From: Tenacibaculum sp. M341
GTDB taxonomy: Bacteria > Bacteroidota > Bacteroidia > Flavobacteriales > Flavobacteriaceae
Length of the DNA: 64,000 bases
Assembly (NCBI RefSeq): GCF_004337695.1
Contig: NZ_SJXJ01000020.1
Location: 1 to 64,000 of the forward strand
Reading direction: 5' to 3'
The notes beneath the pieces are model-generated. The model searched no databases. It was not told the DNA's origin and saw only the letters and a program-made list of their open reading frames with translations. Below, in pieces: positions 16,654 to 25,143 of the stretch. Every line of letters starts with the position of its first letter. Position 1 is the stretch's first letter. The position numbers were made by a program, and so were the translations under genes.

Positions 16654-17235
16654 ATGAAAATATTAATATTAGATAATTACGATTCTTTTACCTATAACTT
16701 GGTGCATATGGTAGAAAAAATCACAGATGAATATCCAGATGTGTATAGAAATGATGAAATTTCTATAGAGGAGATTGCTGACTATGATTTAATTATGTTA
16801 TCACCAGGACCTGGAATTCCAGATGAAGCTGGAATTTTAAAAGAAGTTATTAAAGCATATGCTGGAAAGAAACCAATTTTTGGAGTTTGTTTAGGTTTAC
16901 AAGCAATAACAGAAGTTTTTGGTGGTAAAATTATAAACATGAACGAAGTGTTTCATGGAGTTGCTACTGATATGAAAGTAACCAAGCCAGAAGCAATTAT
17001 TTTTGAAGGTGTTCCAGGAACTTTTCCAGCAGCTCGTTATCATTCATGGATTGCATCTAATGAACATTTACCAGCTGAGTTAGAAGTAACAGCGGTAGAT
17101 GAAGAAGGAGGTATTATGGCAATTCGTCATAAAGAACATGCAATAAGCGCAGTACAATTTCATCCAGAAAGTATTTTAACAGAAGTTGGAGAACAGTTAG
17201 TACGTAATTTTATCAATAGCGTAAAAAGTAATTAA
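16654..17235 (+). CDS. trpG: Anthranilate synthase component II (glutamine amidotransferase)
   Basis: A 193-residue class I glutaminase. LSPGPGIPDEAG, FGVCLGLQAI with nucleophile Cys79, and VQFHPESIL with the His-x-Glu partners near 170-172 give the full triad. LDNYDSFTYNLV at the N-terminus marks the TrpG/PabA type. It feeds ammonia to TrpE and may also serve PabB, as in many bacteria. It follows trpE after a 74-bp gap filled by a dyad repeat. Confidence 0.96.
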   Translation: MKILILDNYDSFTYNLVHMVEKITDEYPDVYRNDEISIEEIADYDLIMLSPGPGIPDEAGILKEVIKAYAGKKPIFGVCLGLQAITEVFGGKIINMNEVFHGVATDMKVTKPEAIIFEGVPGTFPAARYHSWIASNEHLPAELEVTAVDEEGGIMAIRHKEHAISAVQFHPESILTEVGEQLVRNFINSVKSN

Positions 17236-17240
17236 TAATT

Positions 17241-17316
17241 AGGAATTATGAATTGCGAATTGATTTTCAGAAGTTAAAAATAATTCGCAATTCGTAATTG
17301 AAAATTCGCAATTCGT
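17241..17316. repeat. AATT-core heptad repeats in the trpG-trpD gap
   Basis: About three units of the form GAATTNN (GAATTAT, GAATTGC, GAATTGA) are followed, after a short spacer, by units in inverse orientation (GCAATTC, GTAATTG, AAAATTC, GCAATTC). The inverse halves can fold on each other. The whole 83-bp gap is this element; it ends 3 bp before the trpD ATG. Confidence 0.7.
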
Positions 17317-17318
17317 AG

Positions 17319-18305
17319 ATGAAAGCAATTTTAAACGATTTATATCAACATAAAAGATTATCAAAGTCAGAAGCAAAACAAATTCTGATTGATATTGCAA
17401 AAGAACAATACAATGATGCGCATTTAGCTTCATTTTTAACAGTGTTTATGATGCGTCCGATTACTGTAAATGAGCTTGCAGGTTTTAGAGAGGCACTTTT
17501 AGAATTGGCAATTAAAGTTGATTTATCTGATTTTAATACGATTGATATTGTAGGTACAGGAGGAGATGGAAAAGATACTTTCAATATATCAACTTTAACA
17601 TCATTTATTGTAGCAGGAACAGGACAAAAAGTAGCTAAACACGGTAATTATTCAGTGTCATCAAAGTCTGGTTCATCAGATATGTTAGAAAGCTTTGGTT
17701 ATGAGTTTACCAATGATGAAGCAACTTTAAAGTCGCAATTAGAAAAAGCAAATATTTGTTTTTTACACGCGCCAAAGTTTCATCCAGCAATGAAGGCAGT
17801 AGGACCAATAAGAAAAGCATTAAAATTAAAAACGTTTTTTAATATGCTAGGTCCTTTGGTAAATCCAAGTTTTGCACAAAATCAATTATTAGGAACTTTT
17901 AATTTAGAGGTTGCTCGATTGTATAATTATATTTTACAAGAGGAAGATACAAATTACGGAATTGTACATGCTTTAGATGGATATGATGAAATTTCATTAA
18001 CTGGCGGATTCAAATTCTTTTCAAAAAAAGGAGAGCAATTAATTACTCCGGAATCTTTAGGGAAAGAGAGAGTAGCACAATCAGATATTTACGGTGGAAA
18101 TTCTGTAGAAGAAGCAGCGAAGATTTTTAAAACCATTTTAAATGGTGAAGGTACAGAAGCACAAAATAGTGTGGTCCTTACCAATGCAGCTGTTGCACTA
18201 ACAATTGTTGATGATACGAAAAGTTTTGAAGAAGGGTATGAAGAAGCAAAGAGCTCGTTGTTTGGAGGAAAAGCAAAAGCTTGTTTAGAAAAATTAGTGG
18301 GATAG
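17319..18305 (+). CDS. trpD: Anthranilate phosphoribosyltransferase
   Basis: A 328-residue enzyme that attaches PRPP-derived ribose phosphate to anthranilate. The PRPP-binding loop VGTGGDGKDTFNIST (about residues 73-87), KHGNYSVSSKSGSSDMLE and GPLVNPSFAQNQLLG are standard family signatures. Third structural gene of the operon. It is followed not by trpC directly but by a repeat-flanked four-helix-bundle gene. Confidence 0.96.
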   Translation: MKAILNDLYQHKRLSKSEAKQILIDIAKEQYNDAHLASFLTVFMMRPITVNELAGFREALLELAIKVDLSDFNTIDIVGTGGDGKDTFNISTLTSFIVAGTGQKVAKHGNYSVSSKSGSSDMLESFGYEFTNDEATLKSQLEKANICFLHAPKFHPAMKAVGPIRKALKLKTFFNMLGPLVNPSFAQNQLLGTFNLEVARLYNYILQEEDTNYGIVHALDGYDEISLTGGFKFFSKKGEQLITPESLGKERVAQSDIYGGNSVEEAAKIFKTILNGEGTEAQNSVVLTNAAVALTIVDDTKSFEEGYEEAKSSLFGGKAKACLEKLVG

Positions 18306-18312
18306 TATTTTT

Positions 18313-18366
18313 GAATTACGAATTACGAATTACGAATTACGAATTGGGAATTGGGAATTGGGAATT
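18313..18366. repeat. Tandem heptad array after trpD
   Basis: Four exact GAATTAC units (18313-18340) are followed by three exact GAATTGG units (18341-18361) and a partial one. The exactness within each block indicates recent slippage or unit-wise copying. It forms the left flank of the four-helix-bundle gene. Confidence 0.85.
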
Positions 18367-18442
18367 TTTTATTTCAATTTACAATTGAAAGTATCAATAT
18401 AAAGAAAGAAAAAGAGAGTGAAAATTAATAAGAAAAGAAACT

Positions 18443-18802
18443 ATGAAAGAAAATGTTATTCAAATAAAAAGCTATGATTTTGCTGTTAGAGTTGTAAAAC
18501 TGTATCAACATTTATCAAAAGAGAAGAAAGAGTTTACATTAAGTAAACAATTATTACGTTCAGGAACATCAATAGGAGCTAATGTTGAAGAAGCAATAGG
18601 AGGACAAAGTAAAAAAGATTTTTATGCAAAATTAACTATAGCATATAAAGAAGCAAGAGAAACAAATTATTGGATACGTTTATTAAGAGACACTAATTAT
18701 TTAAAGGATATTGAAGCAAAATCTTTATTAAAGGATATAAATGAACTTCTGAAAATAATAGGTAGTATTCAAAAAACAATGAGAACCAAAATTAATAATT
18801 AA
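18443..18802 (+). CDS. Four-helix-bundle protein, 23S rRNA intervening-sequence (IVP) family
   Basis: A 119-residue protein matching the four-helix-bundle family first met as ORFs inside 23S rRNA intervening sequences and related to Avd of diversity-generating retroelements. Typical signatures are FAVRVVKLYQHL, LSKQLLRSGTSIGANVEEAIGG, KKDFYAKLTIAYKEARETNYWI and the C-terminal LLKIIGSIQKTM. No reverse transcriptase or rRNA is nearby. The gene sits inside the trp operon between trpD and trpC, flanked by heptad arrays in opposite orientations. That suggests an inserted cargo gene rather than a Trp enzyme. Molecular function is unknown. Confidence 0.85.
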   Translation: MKENVIQIKSYDFAVRVVKLYQHLSKEKKEFTLSKQLLRSGTSIGANVEEAIGGQSKKDFYAKLTIAYKEARETNYWIRLLRDTNYLKDIEAKSLLKDINELLKIIGSIQKTMRTKINN

Positions 18803-18833
18803 GAATTAGGATTTAAGAGTAGAGGAATAATAG

Positions 18834-18868
18834 ACAATTCGTAATTCGTAATTTAAAATTCATAATTT
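18834..18868. repeat. Inverse heptad array before trpC
   Basis: Five units in 7-bp register (ACAATTC, GTAATTC, GTAATTT, AAAATTC, ATAATTT) end 5 bp before the trpC ATG. GTAATTC is the reverse complement of the GAATTAC unit found on the other side of the four-helix-bundle gene. Confidence 0.75.
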
Positions 18869-18873
18869 ATAAA

Positions 18874-19662
18874 ATGACAATTTTAGAGAAAATAATAAAT
18901 TTTAAGAAGCAAGAAATTGCTAAAATAAAAGCAGAAGTTCCAGTAAAAAAGTTAGTAGAAAGTCCTAATTTTAAAAGAACACCAATCTCTTTAAAAGCCT
19001 CTTTAACAGAGAAAGGATCAACAGGAATTATAGCTGAATTTAAAAGGCAATCTCCGTCTAAAGGAGTGATCAATGATAAAGTATCTGTAACAGATGTAAC
19101 TAATGGATATTTAGAAGCCAATGTTGCGGCACAATCTATTTTAACAGATACATCATTTTTTGGAGGAACGATGGCTGATTTAATGGAAGCCAGAACTGTA
19201 AATTCAATTAGACCAATTTTAAGAAAGGATTTTGTAGTAGATGGGTTCCAAATTGTAGAAGCTAAAGCTATTGGAGCAGATGTAGTTTTATTAATTGCAG
19301 CGTGTTTAACAGCAGAAGAATTAAAAAACTACGGACAATTAGCAAATGATTTAGGATTAGATGTTTTATACGAGGTTCACAACCAACAAGATTTGGATAA
19401 GATCTCTGATTTAGATAATAAAATTATCGGAATTAATAATCGCGATTTGAAAACGTTTAAAGTGGATTTAGAGCATTCGATGGCATTAGCAAACCAAATT
19501 CCAGATAGTGCCATTAAAGTTTCTGAGAGTGGAATAAGCAATCCTAGAATTGTTACTGGTTTAAAAGAATTTGGTTTTCAAGGATTTTTAATAGGAGAAA
19601 ACTTTATGAAAGAGGAAAATCCTGGTGTAGCTTGTCAAGAATTTATTAGTCAGATTAGATAA
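18874..19662 (+). CDS. trpC: Indole-3-glycerol phosphate synthase
   Basis: A 262-residue TIM barrel that closes the indole ring. Signatures: IIAEFKRQSPSKGVI near residue 50, SILTDTSFFGG, PILRKDFVVDGFQI (catalytic Lys), IGINNRDLKTF and SESGISNPRIV. Unlike the E. coli protein it is not fused to TrpF, which is encoded separately downstream. Confidence 0.96.
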   Translation: MTILEKIINFKKQEIAKIKAEVPVKKLVESPNFKRTPISLKASLTEKGSTGIIAEFKRQSPSKGVINDKVSVTDVTNGYLEANVAAQSILTDTSFFGGTMADLMEARTVNSIRPILRKDFVVDGFQIVEAKAIGADVVLLIAACLTAEELKNYGQLANDLGLDVLYEVHNQQDLDKISDLDNKIIGINNRDLKTFKVDLEHSMALANQIPDSAIKVSESGISNPRIVTGLKEFGFQGFLIGENFMKEENPGVACQEFISQIR

Positions 19663-19675
19663 TAAAAAGAGAAGT

Positions 19676-20185
19676 TTGAAAATAGAGAGTTATCAAATAC
19701 GTGATTGGGAAGATAATGAAGTAGGAGTTTTGTTAGATGAAAACGATGATTGGATTTTAATACAATCTATTCCTGGTGATTATCAAGTAGACGGATATAA
19801 ATTACTAAGAAAGAATTTTGTTGAAGAACGATATGAGGTAGAAAATGCTCATATTATCAAAAAAGTTATAGAATTAAAAGAAATTGAAATTCAAAAACCT
19901 GATGATTTTAAGTTTGGAAGTACTATTGAAATTTTAAAGTGGTCTGAAAGTAAGTATGGTTGTTTTGAATTTCAAGATGAAGTTGAAGAAGAGCTGTTTT
20001 ATGGTGTTTTAGATAATTATGATATTGAAAGTTTCTCTATAGATTCTATAAAATCTGATGGGATGATAGATTTAGATTTTGATGAAGTTTTTAAAATAAA
20101 AGATATAAGAACGATCTCTTTTGATTCAGATTACTTTAGGTCAATAAGTTTATTATATAATTATTACAAAAAGAACAAAGAATGA
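19676..20185 (+). CDS. Uncharacterised acidic protein inside the trp operon
   Basis: A 169-residue protein that I do not recognise. It appears to begin with TTG at 19676 (MKIESYQIRDWED) and overlaps the trpF start by four bases (ATGA), which implies translational coupling. It is strongly acidic, without signal peptide or membrane helix. The sequence alternates short strands (VGVLLDENDDWILIQSIP, FEFQDEVEEELFYGVL), suggesting a small beta-rich cytosolic protein, possibly of the immunity-protein or SMI1-like kind, though nothing decides this. No catalytic motif. The coding call rests on length, coupling and codon usage like its neighbours. Confidence 0.6.
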   Translation: MKIESYQIRDWEDNEVGVLLDENDDWILIQSIPGDYQVDGYKLLRKNFVEERYEVENAHIIKKVIELKEIEIQKPDDFKFGSTIEILKWSESKYGCFEFQDEVEEELFYGVLDNYDIESFSIDSIKSDGMIDLDFDEVFKIKDIRTISFDSDYFRSISLLYNYYKKNKE

Positions 20186-20829
20186 AATTGAAAGTTTGCG
20201 GAATGAAGTATGTAGAAAATATTAGAGAAGTAGCAGCGCTCAATCCTGACTATTTAGGCTTTATTTTCTATGACAGATCGAAACGAAATTTTGAAGGAAT
20301 CATTCCAGAAATTCCAAAGGGAATAAAAAAAACAGGTGTTTTTGTAAATGAGTATTTAGAAATTGTACTATCGCTAGCGGAAGCATACAAATTGAATGCA
20401 TTACAGTTACACGGTGATGAATCTGTAGCATATATCAAAGAATTAAAAGATCACCTTGAGCGCAGTCGACAGGAAAAACGATTACAGAAAGTTGAAATAA
20501 TTAAGGTTTTTGGTATTAAAGATACATTCGATTTTTCAGTGTTAAAACCTTATGAAGAAGTAGTTGATTATTTTTTGTTTGACACCAAAGGAAAAGAACG
20601 AGGAGGTAATGGAGTTACGTTTGATTGGACCGTTTTAAAAGATTACAATTCAACAAAGCCATTTTTTCTAAGTGGAGGAATTGGCTTAAATGAAGCAGCG
20701 TCTGTAAAAGAAATTTTAAAAACAGATTTACCTATTTATGCATTAGATGTAAACAGCAAGTTTGAAACAAAACCAGGTTTAAAATCAATAAAAGACTTAC
20801 AAAAGTTTAAAAAAGACTTGAGTTTGTAA
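20182..20829 (+). CDS. trpF: Phosphoribosylanthranilate isomerase
   Basis: A 215-residue TIM barrel performing the Amadori rearrangement before TrpC. KVCGMKYVENI carries the catalytic Cys7, LDYLGFIFY-like and LQLHGDES segments are typical, and FDTKGKERGG holds the catalytic Asp. A lysine-rich insertion (about residues 90-105, RSRQEKRLQK) is slightly longer than usual. It overlaps the preceding orphan gene by four bases. Confidence 0.95.
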   Translation: MKLKVCGMKYVENIREVAALNPDYLGFIFYDRSKRNFEGIIPEIPKGIKKTGVFVNEYLEIVLSLAEAYKLNALQLHGDESVAYIKELKDHLERSRQEKRLQKVEIIKVFGIKDTFDFSVLKPYEEVVDYFLFDTKGKERGGNGVTFDWTVLKDYNSTKPFFLSGGIGLNEAASVKEILKTDLPIYALDVNSKFETKPGLKSIKDLQKFKKDLSL

Positions 20830-20876
20830 GATGAATATGAAAAATTAAAAAGAAAGATTTAGAAAAATAAGCTTAA

Positions 20877-21653
20877 ATGAAGAGGTATAAATTAATGATA
20901 AGTTTTAGTGTTTTACTAATTTGTATTTGTTGTAAAGGACAAATAAAAGAAGGTAAAACTAGGGTTGCCTCATCTGAAGAGATAGAAATTAAAGAAACAG
21001 TAAAAGATACTTTATCATTACAGGAATTCAAATTAGAAAAAGATAAAGGAAGAAGTTATCAGGAAGTAAGAAAAAGTGTAGAAGCTAAAAGAAAAGAATT
21101 ACGTTCAAAAGATGAGTTAGATTCATTAAGTAGACAATTTAAAGAATCGCTATTACATAGAGTGATTCCATTTTGGGAAGGAACAATGTGGTCATTTGAA
21201 GGACATACTTCTCAACCACAAAAAGGAGAGATAGCTTGTGGATATTTTGTATCAACAACGTTGAGACATATTGGACTCAATATAAATAGATATCAATTAG
21301 CACAACAGAGCCCTATAAATGAAGCGAAAAGTCTAGTTTTAGAGAGTGAAATCTTAATAGTTTCAGAAAAAACAGTTGAAGAGAACATTAAATCAATAAC
21401 TGAAAAATTGCCAGAAGGAATTCATTTTATAGGCTTTGATGAAAGTCATGTAGGATATATTCTAAAAGAAAAGGAGCGGTTGTATTTAATACACTCAAAT
21501 TATACAGGAAAGATGCAGGTTGAAATAGAATCAATTGAAACATCAACTGTATTTAAATCGTATTCAAAATTTTATATAGTGCCGTTAAGTACTAATAAAA
21601 GTTTATTAAAAAAATGGATACATAAAGAAGAGATAATAATAGTAAAGAAATAA
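20877..21653 (+). CDS. Exported protein with putative Cys-His-Asn (papain/NlpC-like) active site
   Basis: A 258-residue protein with an N-terminal hydrophobic segment ending ICICCKG, either a lipoprotein or secreted. After a charged coiled-coil-like stretch (45-95), the domain shows GEIACGYFVSTTLRHIG with Cys121 at the head of a helix, GFDESHVGYI with His191, and LIHSNYTGK with Asn208. Cys on a helix followed by His and a polar residue on strands is the NlpC/P60/CHAP-like arrangement, so a peptidase or amidase role is plausible but unproven. It is an unusual guest between trpF and trpB, 47 bp after trpF and 37 bp before trpB. Confidence 0.6.
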   Translation: MKRYKLMISFSVLLICICCKGQIKEGKTRVASSEEIEIKETVKDTLSLQEFKLEKDKGRSYQEVRKSVEAKRKELRSKDELDSLSRQFKESLLHRVIPFWEGTMWSFEGHTSQPQKGEIACGYFVSTTLRHIGLNINRYQLAQQSPINEAKSLVLESEILIVSEKTVEENIKSITEKLPEGIHFIGFDESHVGYILKEKERLYLIHSNYTGKMQVEIESIETSTVFKSYSKFYIVPLSTNKSLLKKWIHKEEIIIVKK

Positions 21654-21690
21654 AATAGAGGCAATAGCCTAATGCCAAAAGCCATAAAAG

Positions 21691-22869
21691 ATGAAATTTA
21701 ATCCAGATAAAAACGGTTACTACGGACAATTCGGAGGAGCATTTATTCCAGAATTGTTATACCCAAATGTAAAAGAGATTGAAGACAATTATATTCAAAT
21801 AATAGAATCTGAAGAGTTTCAAAATGAATATAAAGCGTTGTTAAAAGATTACGTTGGTCGTCCTAGTCCATTGTATTTAGCAAAACGTTTGTCAGAAAAA
21901 TATGGAGCAAATATTTATTTAAAAAGAGAAGATTTAAATCATACAGGAGCTCACAAAGTAAATAATACCATTGGTCAGATTTTAATAGCGAAGAAGTTAG
22001 GTAAAACTAATATTATTGCAGAAACAGGAGCTGGACAGCATGGAGTAGCAACAGCAACAGTATGCGCATTAATGGGGTTAGATTGTACGGTATTTATGGG
22101 AGAAGTAGATATTGAACGTCAGGCACCAAATGTAGCTCGTATGCGAATGTTAGGTGCAAAAATAGTACCTGCAACAAGTGGTAGTAAAACATTGAAAGAT
22201 GCAACCAACGAGGCTATTCGTTATTGGATTCAGAATCCTGAAACATTTTATTTAATTGGTTCAGTAGTAGGTCCACACCCACATCCAGATATGGTAGCTC
22301 GTTTACAAGCGATTATTTCAGAAGAAATGAAATGGCAATTAAAAGAGAAAACGGGCAAGGAAAATCCAGATACCATTGTAGCTTGTGTTGGAGGCGGAAG
22401 TAATGCAGCAGGTGCATTTTATCATTATTTAGAAGATGAAGATGTAGAATTAATAGCTGTAGAAGCAGCTGGTTTAGGTGTACATTCAGGAGAAAGCGCT
22501 GCTACTTCTCAATTAGGAGAAGTTGGAGTAATTCACGGAAGTAAAACGATTTTAATGCAAGATGAATATGGACAGATTGTTGAACCGTATTCTATTTCTG
22601 CTGGATTAGATTATCCTGGAGTTGGACCTTTACATGCCTATTTATTCGATTCGAAAAGGGCTAAATTTATGAATGCGACGGATAAAGAGGCGTTAACAGC
22701 AGCCTATGAGTTAACACGGTTAGAAGGTATTATTCCTGCGTTAGAAACGGCACATGCTTTGGCGGTATTACCGAAAATGGATTTAAAACCAAATCAAACT
22801 GTAGTTATTAATTTGTCTGGTAGAGGAGATAAAGATTTGGCAACATTTATCAAGTATTTAGAAGATTAA
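21691..22869 (+). CDS. trpB: Tryptophan synthase beta chain
   Basis: A 392-residue PLP enzyme joining indole and serine. GAHKVNN carries the PLP-binding Lys89; [12 protein letters not shown] at the start, [10 protein letters not shown] and the phosphate loop [11 protein letters not shown] are diagnostic of TrpB1, the form that pairs with TrpA. It is followed by a 152-bp gap with a REP-like element before trpA. Confidence 0.97.
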   Translation: MKFNPDKNGYYGQFGGAFIPELLYPNVKEIEDNYIQIIESEEFQNEYKALLKDYVGRPSPLYLAKRLSEKYGANIYLKREDLNHTGAHKVNNTIGQILIAKKLGKTNIIAETGAGQHGVATATVCALMGLDCTVFMGEVDIERQAPNVARMRMLGAKIVPATSGSKTLKDATNEAIRYWIQNPETFYLIGSVVGPHPHPDMVARLQAIISEEMKWQLKEKTGKENPDTIVACVGGGSNAAGAFYHYLEDEDVELIAVEAAGLGVHSGESAATSQLGEVGVIHGSKTILMQDEYGQIVEPYSISAGLDYPGVGPLHAYLFDSKRAKFMNATDKEALTAAYELTRLEGIIPALETAHALAVLPKMDLKPNQTVVINLSGRGDKDLATFIKYLED

Positions 22870-22908
22870 TAAATTTTAGAAATAGAATATTAGATGTAAG
22901 AAGTAAAG

Positions 22909-22976
22909 CTTGTCAGTTCGAGTGTTTTCTTATGAAGTGATAACGTAATACAAAACGTATCGAGAACAGTTCAAGT
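22909..22976. repeat. REP-like intergenic element between trpB and trpA
   Basis: CAGTTCGAGTG (22914-22924) and CGTATCGAGAAC (22956-22967) form a loosely inverted pair around an AT-rich core, with a further GTTCAAG to the right. I recall similar GTTCGAG...ATCGAGAAC pairs recurring in intergenic DNA of Flavobacteriaceae. Only one copy is visible here, so repetitiveness is recollection, not shown by this window. Confidence 0.4.
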
Positions 22977-23021
22977 AAAGAAACTTCTACTATTTAATAT
23001 CAAATATTTAATATCAGAAAA

Positions 23022-23792
23022 ATGAATTCAATTCAACAAATATTTCAAAAGAACGATAAAAATTTATTATCAATATTCTTTACGGCAGGTTTTCCTGAGT
23101 TAAATGCAACTCAACAAACAATAGCTTCTTTAGAAGAAAATGGAGTAGATTTTATCGAAGTTGGTTTACCATATTCAGATCCATTAGCAGATGGACCAAC
23201 AATTCAACATAGTAGTTCTGTAGCATTAAAAAATGAAATGAACTTAGATGTTGTTTTTGAACAATTACAAGTAATAAAAGATACCAACAGGACTCCTTTA
23301 GTGTTAATGGGGTATGTAAATCAAATTATAAAATATGGTGAAGAAGCTTTTTGTCAAAAAGTAGTTGATTGTGGTATTGATACCATTATTATTCCAGATT
23401 TACCAATGGTAGAGTATGAAAGTCATTACAAAGCTTTGTTTGCAAAATACGGAATTACAAATGTGTTTTTAATTACGCCTCAAACATCAGAGGAAAGAAT
23501 TCGTAAAATAGATACATTGACAGAATCATTTATTTACATGGTTGCCTCTTCTTCAATTACAGGAGCAAAAGGAGAGATTTCTCAACAACAAATCGATTAT
23601 TTTGAGCGTATAAAAGCAATGAATTTACAAAGTAAGTTAATTATCGGTTTTGGAATTTCTGACAATAAAACATTTTCAAAAGCTTGTGAATATGGTAACG
23701 GAGCTATTATAGGATCAGCATTTATTAAAAGTTTAGATAAGAATGGAGTTGAAGGCATTGGTGAGTTTGTGAAAACAATAAAAAATGGATAA
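23022..23792 (+). CDS. trpA: Tryptophan synthase alpha chain
   Basis: A 256-residue TIM barrel releasing indole from indole-3-glycerol phosphate. FIEVGLPYSDPLADGPTIQ holds the catalytic Glu46 and Asp57; TAGFPELNAT and the phosphate-binding GFGISD near residue 207 agree. Its stop codon overlaps the start of the DoxX-like gene by eight bases. Confidence 0.96.
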   Translation: MNSIQQIFQKNDKNLLSIFFTAGFPELNATQQTIASLEENGVDFIEVGLPYSDPLADGPTIQHSSSVALKNEMNLDVVFEQLQVIKDTNRTPLVLMGYVNQIIKYGEEAFCQKVVDCGIDTIIIPDLPMVEYESHYKALFAKYGITNVFLITPQTSEERIRKIDTLTESFIYMVASSSITGAKGEISQQQIDYFERIKAMNLQSKLIIGFGISDNKTFSKACEYGNGAIIGSAFIKSLDKNGVEGIGEFVKTIKNG

Positions 23793-25059
23793 ATCGATGA
23801 ATAGAATAGGAGTTAAATCATTTTTAATAAAACTCCTATTCTTATACATTGTATTTTATATTTACCCTTACGGATTTGAATATATAAAAGGTTTAAATAC
23901 TGATAGTATATCCTTTTGGGAGAAAATAACTATATGGTTTGGAGAAACTGTTATAGGTTGGGAATTAAATGAGAATCTTTTATATAATGGATTCGACTCA
24001 AAATATGATTTCAGTAGGTTTTTACTAATAACAATTATTTCGGTAATTGTAGCTGCAGTCTGGGAATTTATAAACTTTAAGTTAAAGGTAAATCATAGTT
24101 TTAAATTAAATAACTTAACCAGAGTTATACTAAGATATCATGTTGGTTTTACATTGATCCTCTATGGATTGTCTAAAGTATTTATGTTGCAATTTGGAGA
24201 AATGGACTTAAATAAGTTAGAAAGTAAAATGGGAGATTATACAGGAATGCGTTTTCTGTGGGCTTTTATGAGTAGTTCTAAGTTATATACTATGACGACA
24301 GGATGGGTTGAAGTGGTTGGAGGAATATTATTGTTATTTAGAAGATTTACTTTTTTAGGCGCTTTTATTTTGTTAATAGCGATGATTAATGTTGTTATTA
24401 TTGATATAGGTTATGATGTTAGAGTAAAAATGTTCGCAATACATTTATTGTTAATGACAATTATGTTACTTAGTCCATATTTTAAAAATTTATTAAACCT
24501 TTTTATTTACAATAAATCTACTGAACCAATAGTTGAAAAGCCTTTGTTTATAACTTCAAAGGGTAAAAAAGCGTCAAAGTTGATAAAGCTTCTAATTTGT
24601 GTTGGGATAGGGACTTCTTTCTTTATGAGTTTTTCTGAAAGAATTGAAAGAAGATATACAAAAGTAGCTCCTACATTCACAGGGAACCATGTAGTACAAC
24701 AATTTTTAATAAATGGAGATACGATAAAACAAGCAGATTATAAATGGAAGTCCATATTATTTAATAGTGACTCTAGATTACCTGGAAGTGTAAAAGTAAT
24801 AAATGAGAGTAATAAGAATAATTATTATTCACTTAAAGCAGATACTCTAAAAAAAGAGATTACATTATATAGTTTTAGAGATACATCTGAAGTTAAAGCA
24901 GTATTCGTTTATAAAAAACGATCAAAGAAAGAGTTTGTTTTTAAAGGTAAATTAGAGAGTGATTCTATTTTTATTAAAACAAAAGTTCATGAATTAAATG
25001 AGTACAGACTAATGGAAGAAATTAGGTGGATTACTGATTATGGAGATTTTAAATTTTAG
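23785..25059 (+). CDS. DoxX-like polytopic membrane protein
   Basis: A 424-residue inner-membrane protein with about seven hydrophobic helices. Residues about 110-235 (HVGFTLILYGLSKVF, MRFLWAFMSSS, TGWVEVVGGILLLF, FLGAFILLIAM) match the four-helix DoxX-like fold, and a roughly 140-residue soluble tail follows the last helix (about 275). It overlaps trpA by eight bases (an alternative ATG is at 23797), so it is the last gene of the trp transcript before the terminator. No link to tryptophan is apparent. Function unknown. Confidence 0.7.
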   Translation: MDKSMNRIGVKSFLIKLLFLYIVFYIYPYGFEYIKGLNTDSISFWEKITIWFGETVIGWELNENLLYNGFDSKYDFSRFLLITIISVIVAAVWEFINFKLKVNHSFKLNNLTRVILRYHVGFTLILYGLSKVFMLQFGEMDLNKLESKMGDYTGMRFLWAFMSSSKLYTMTTGWVEVVGGILLLFRRFTFLGAFILLIAMINVVIIDIGYDVRVKMFAIHLLLMTIMLLSPYFKNLLNLFIYNKSTEPIVEKPLFITSKGKKASKLIKLLICVGIGTSFFMSFSERIERRYTKVAPTFTGNHVVQQFLINGDTIKQADYKWKSILFNSDSRLPGSVKVINESNKNNYYSLKADTLKKEITLYSFRDTSEVKAVFVYKKRSKKEFVFKGKLESDSIFIKTKVHELNEYRLMEEIRWITDYGDFKF

Positions 25060-25076
25060 TTCTATTTGTGCTTGAT

Positions 25077-25122
25077 AAAAAACAGCCTCAATAATCAATA
25101 AAAATTTGTGAGGCTGTTTTTT
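25077..25122. terminator. Bidirectional terminator ending the trp operon
   Basis: AAAAAACAGCCTCA (25077-25090) pairs perfectly with TGAGGCTGTTTTTT (25109-25122). It also serves the convergent FrnE-like gene. Confidence 0.9.
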
Positions 25123-25143
25123 AGGTTTAAATCTTAGTTTTAT

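Noticed and set aside
18443-18802. A diversity-generating retroelement (Avd homologue)
   Set aside because: No reverse transcriptase, template or variable repeat is present; the protein fits the general four-helix-bundle family only.
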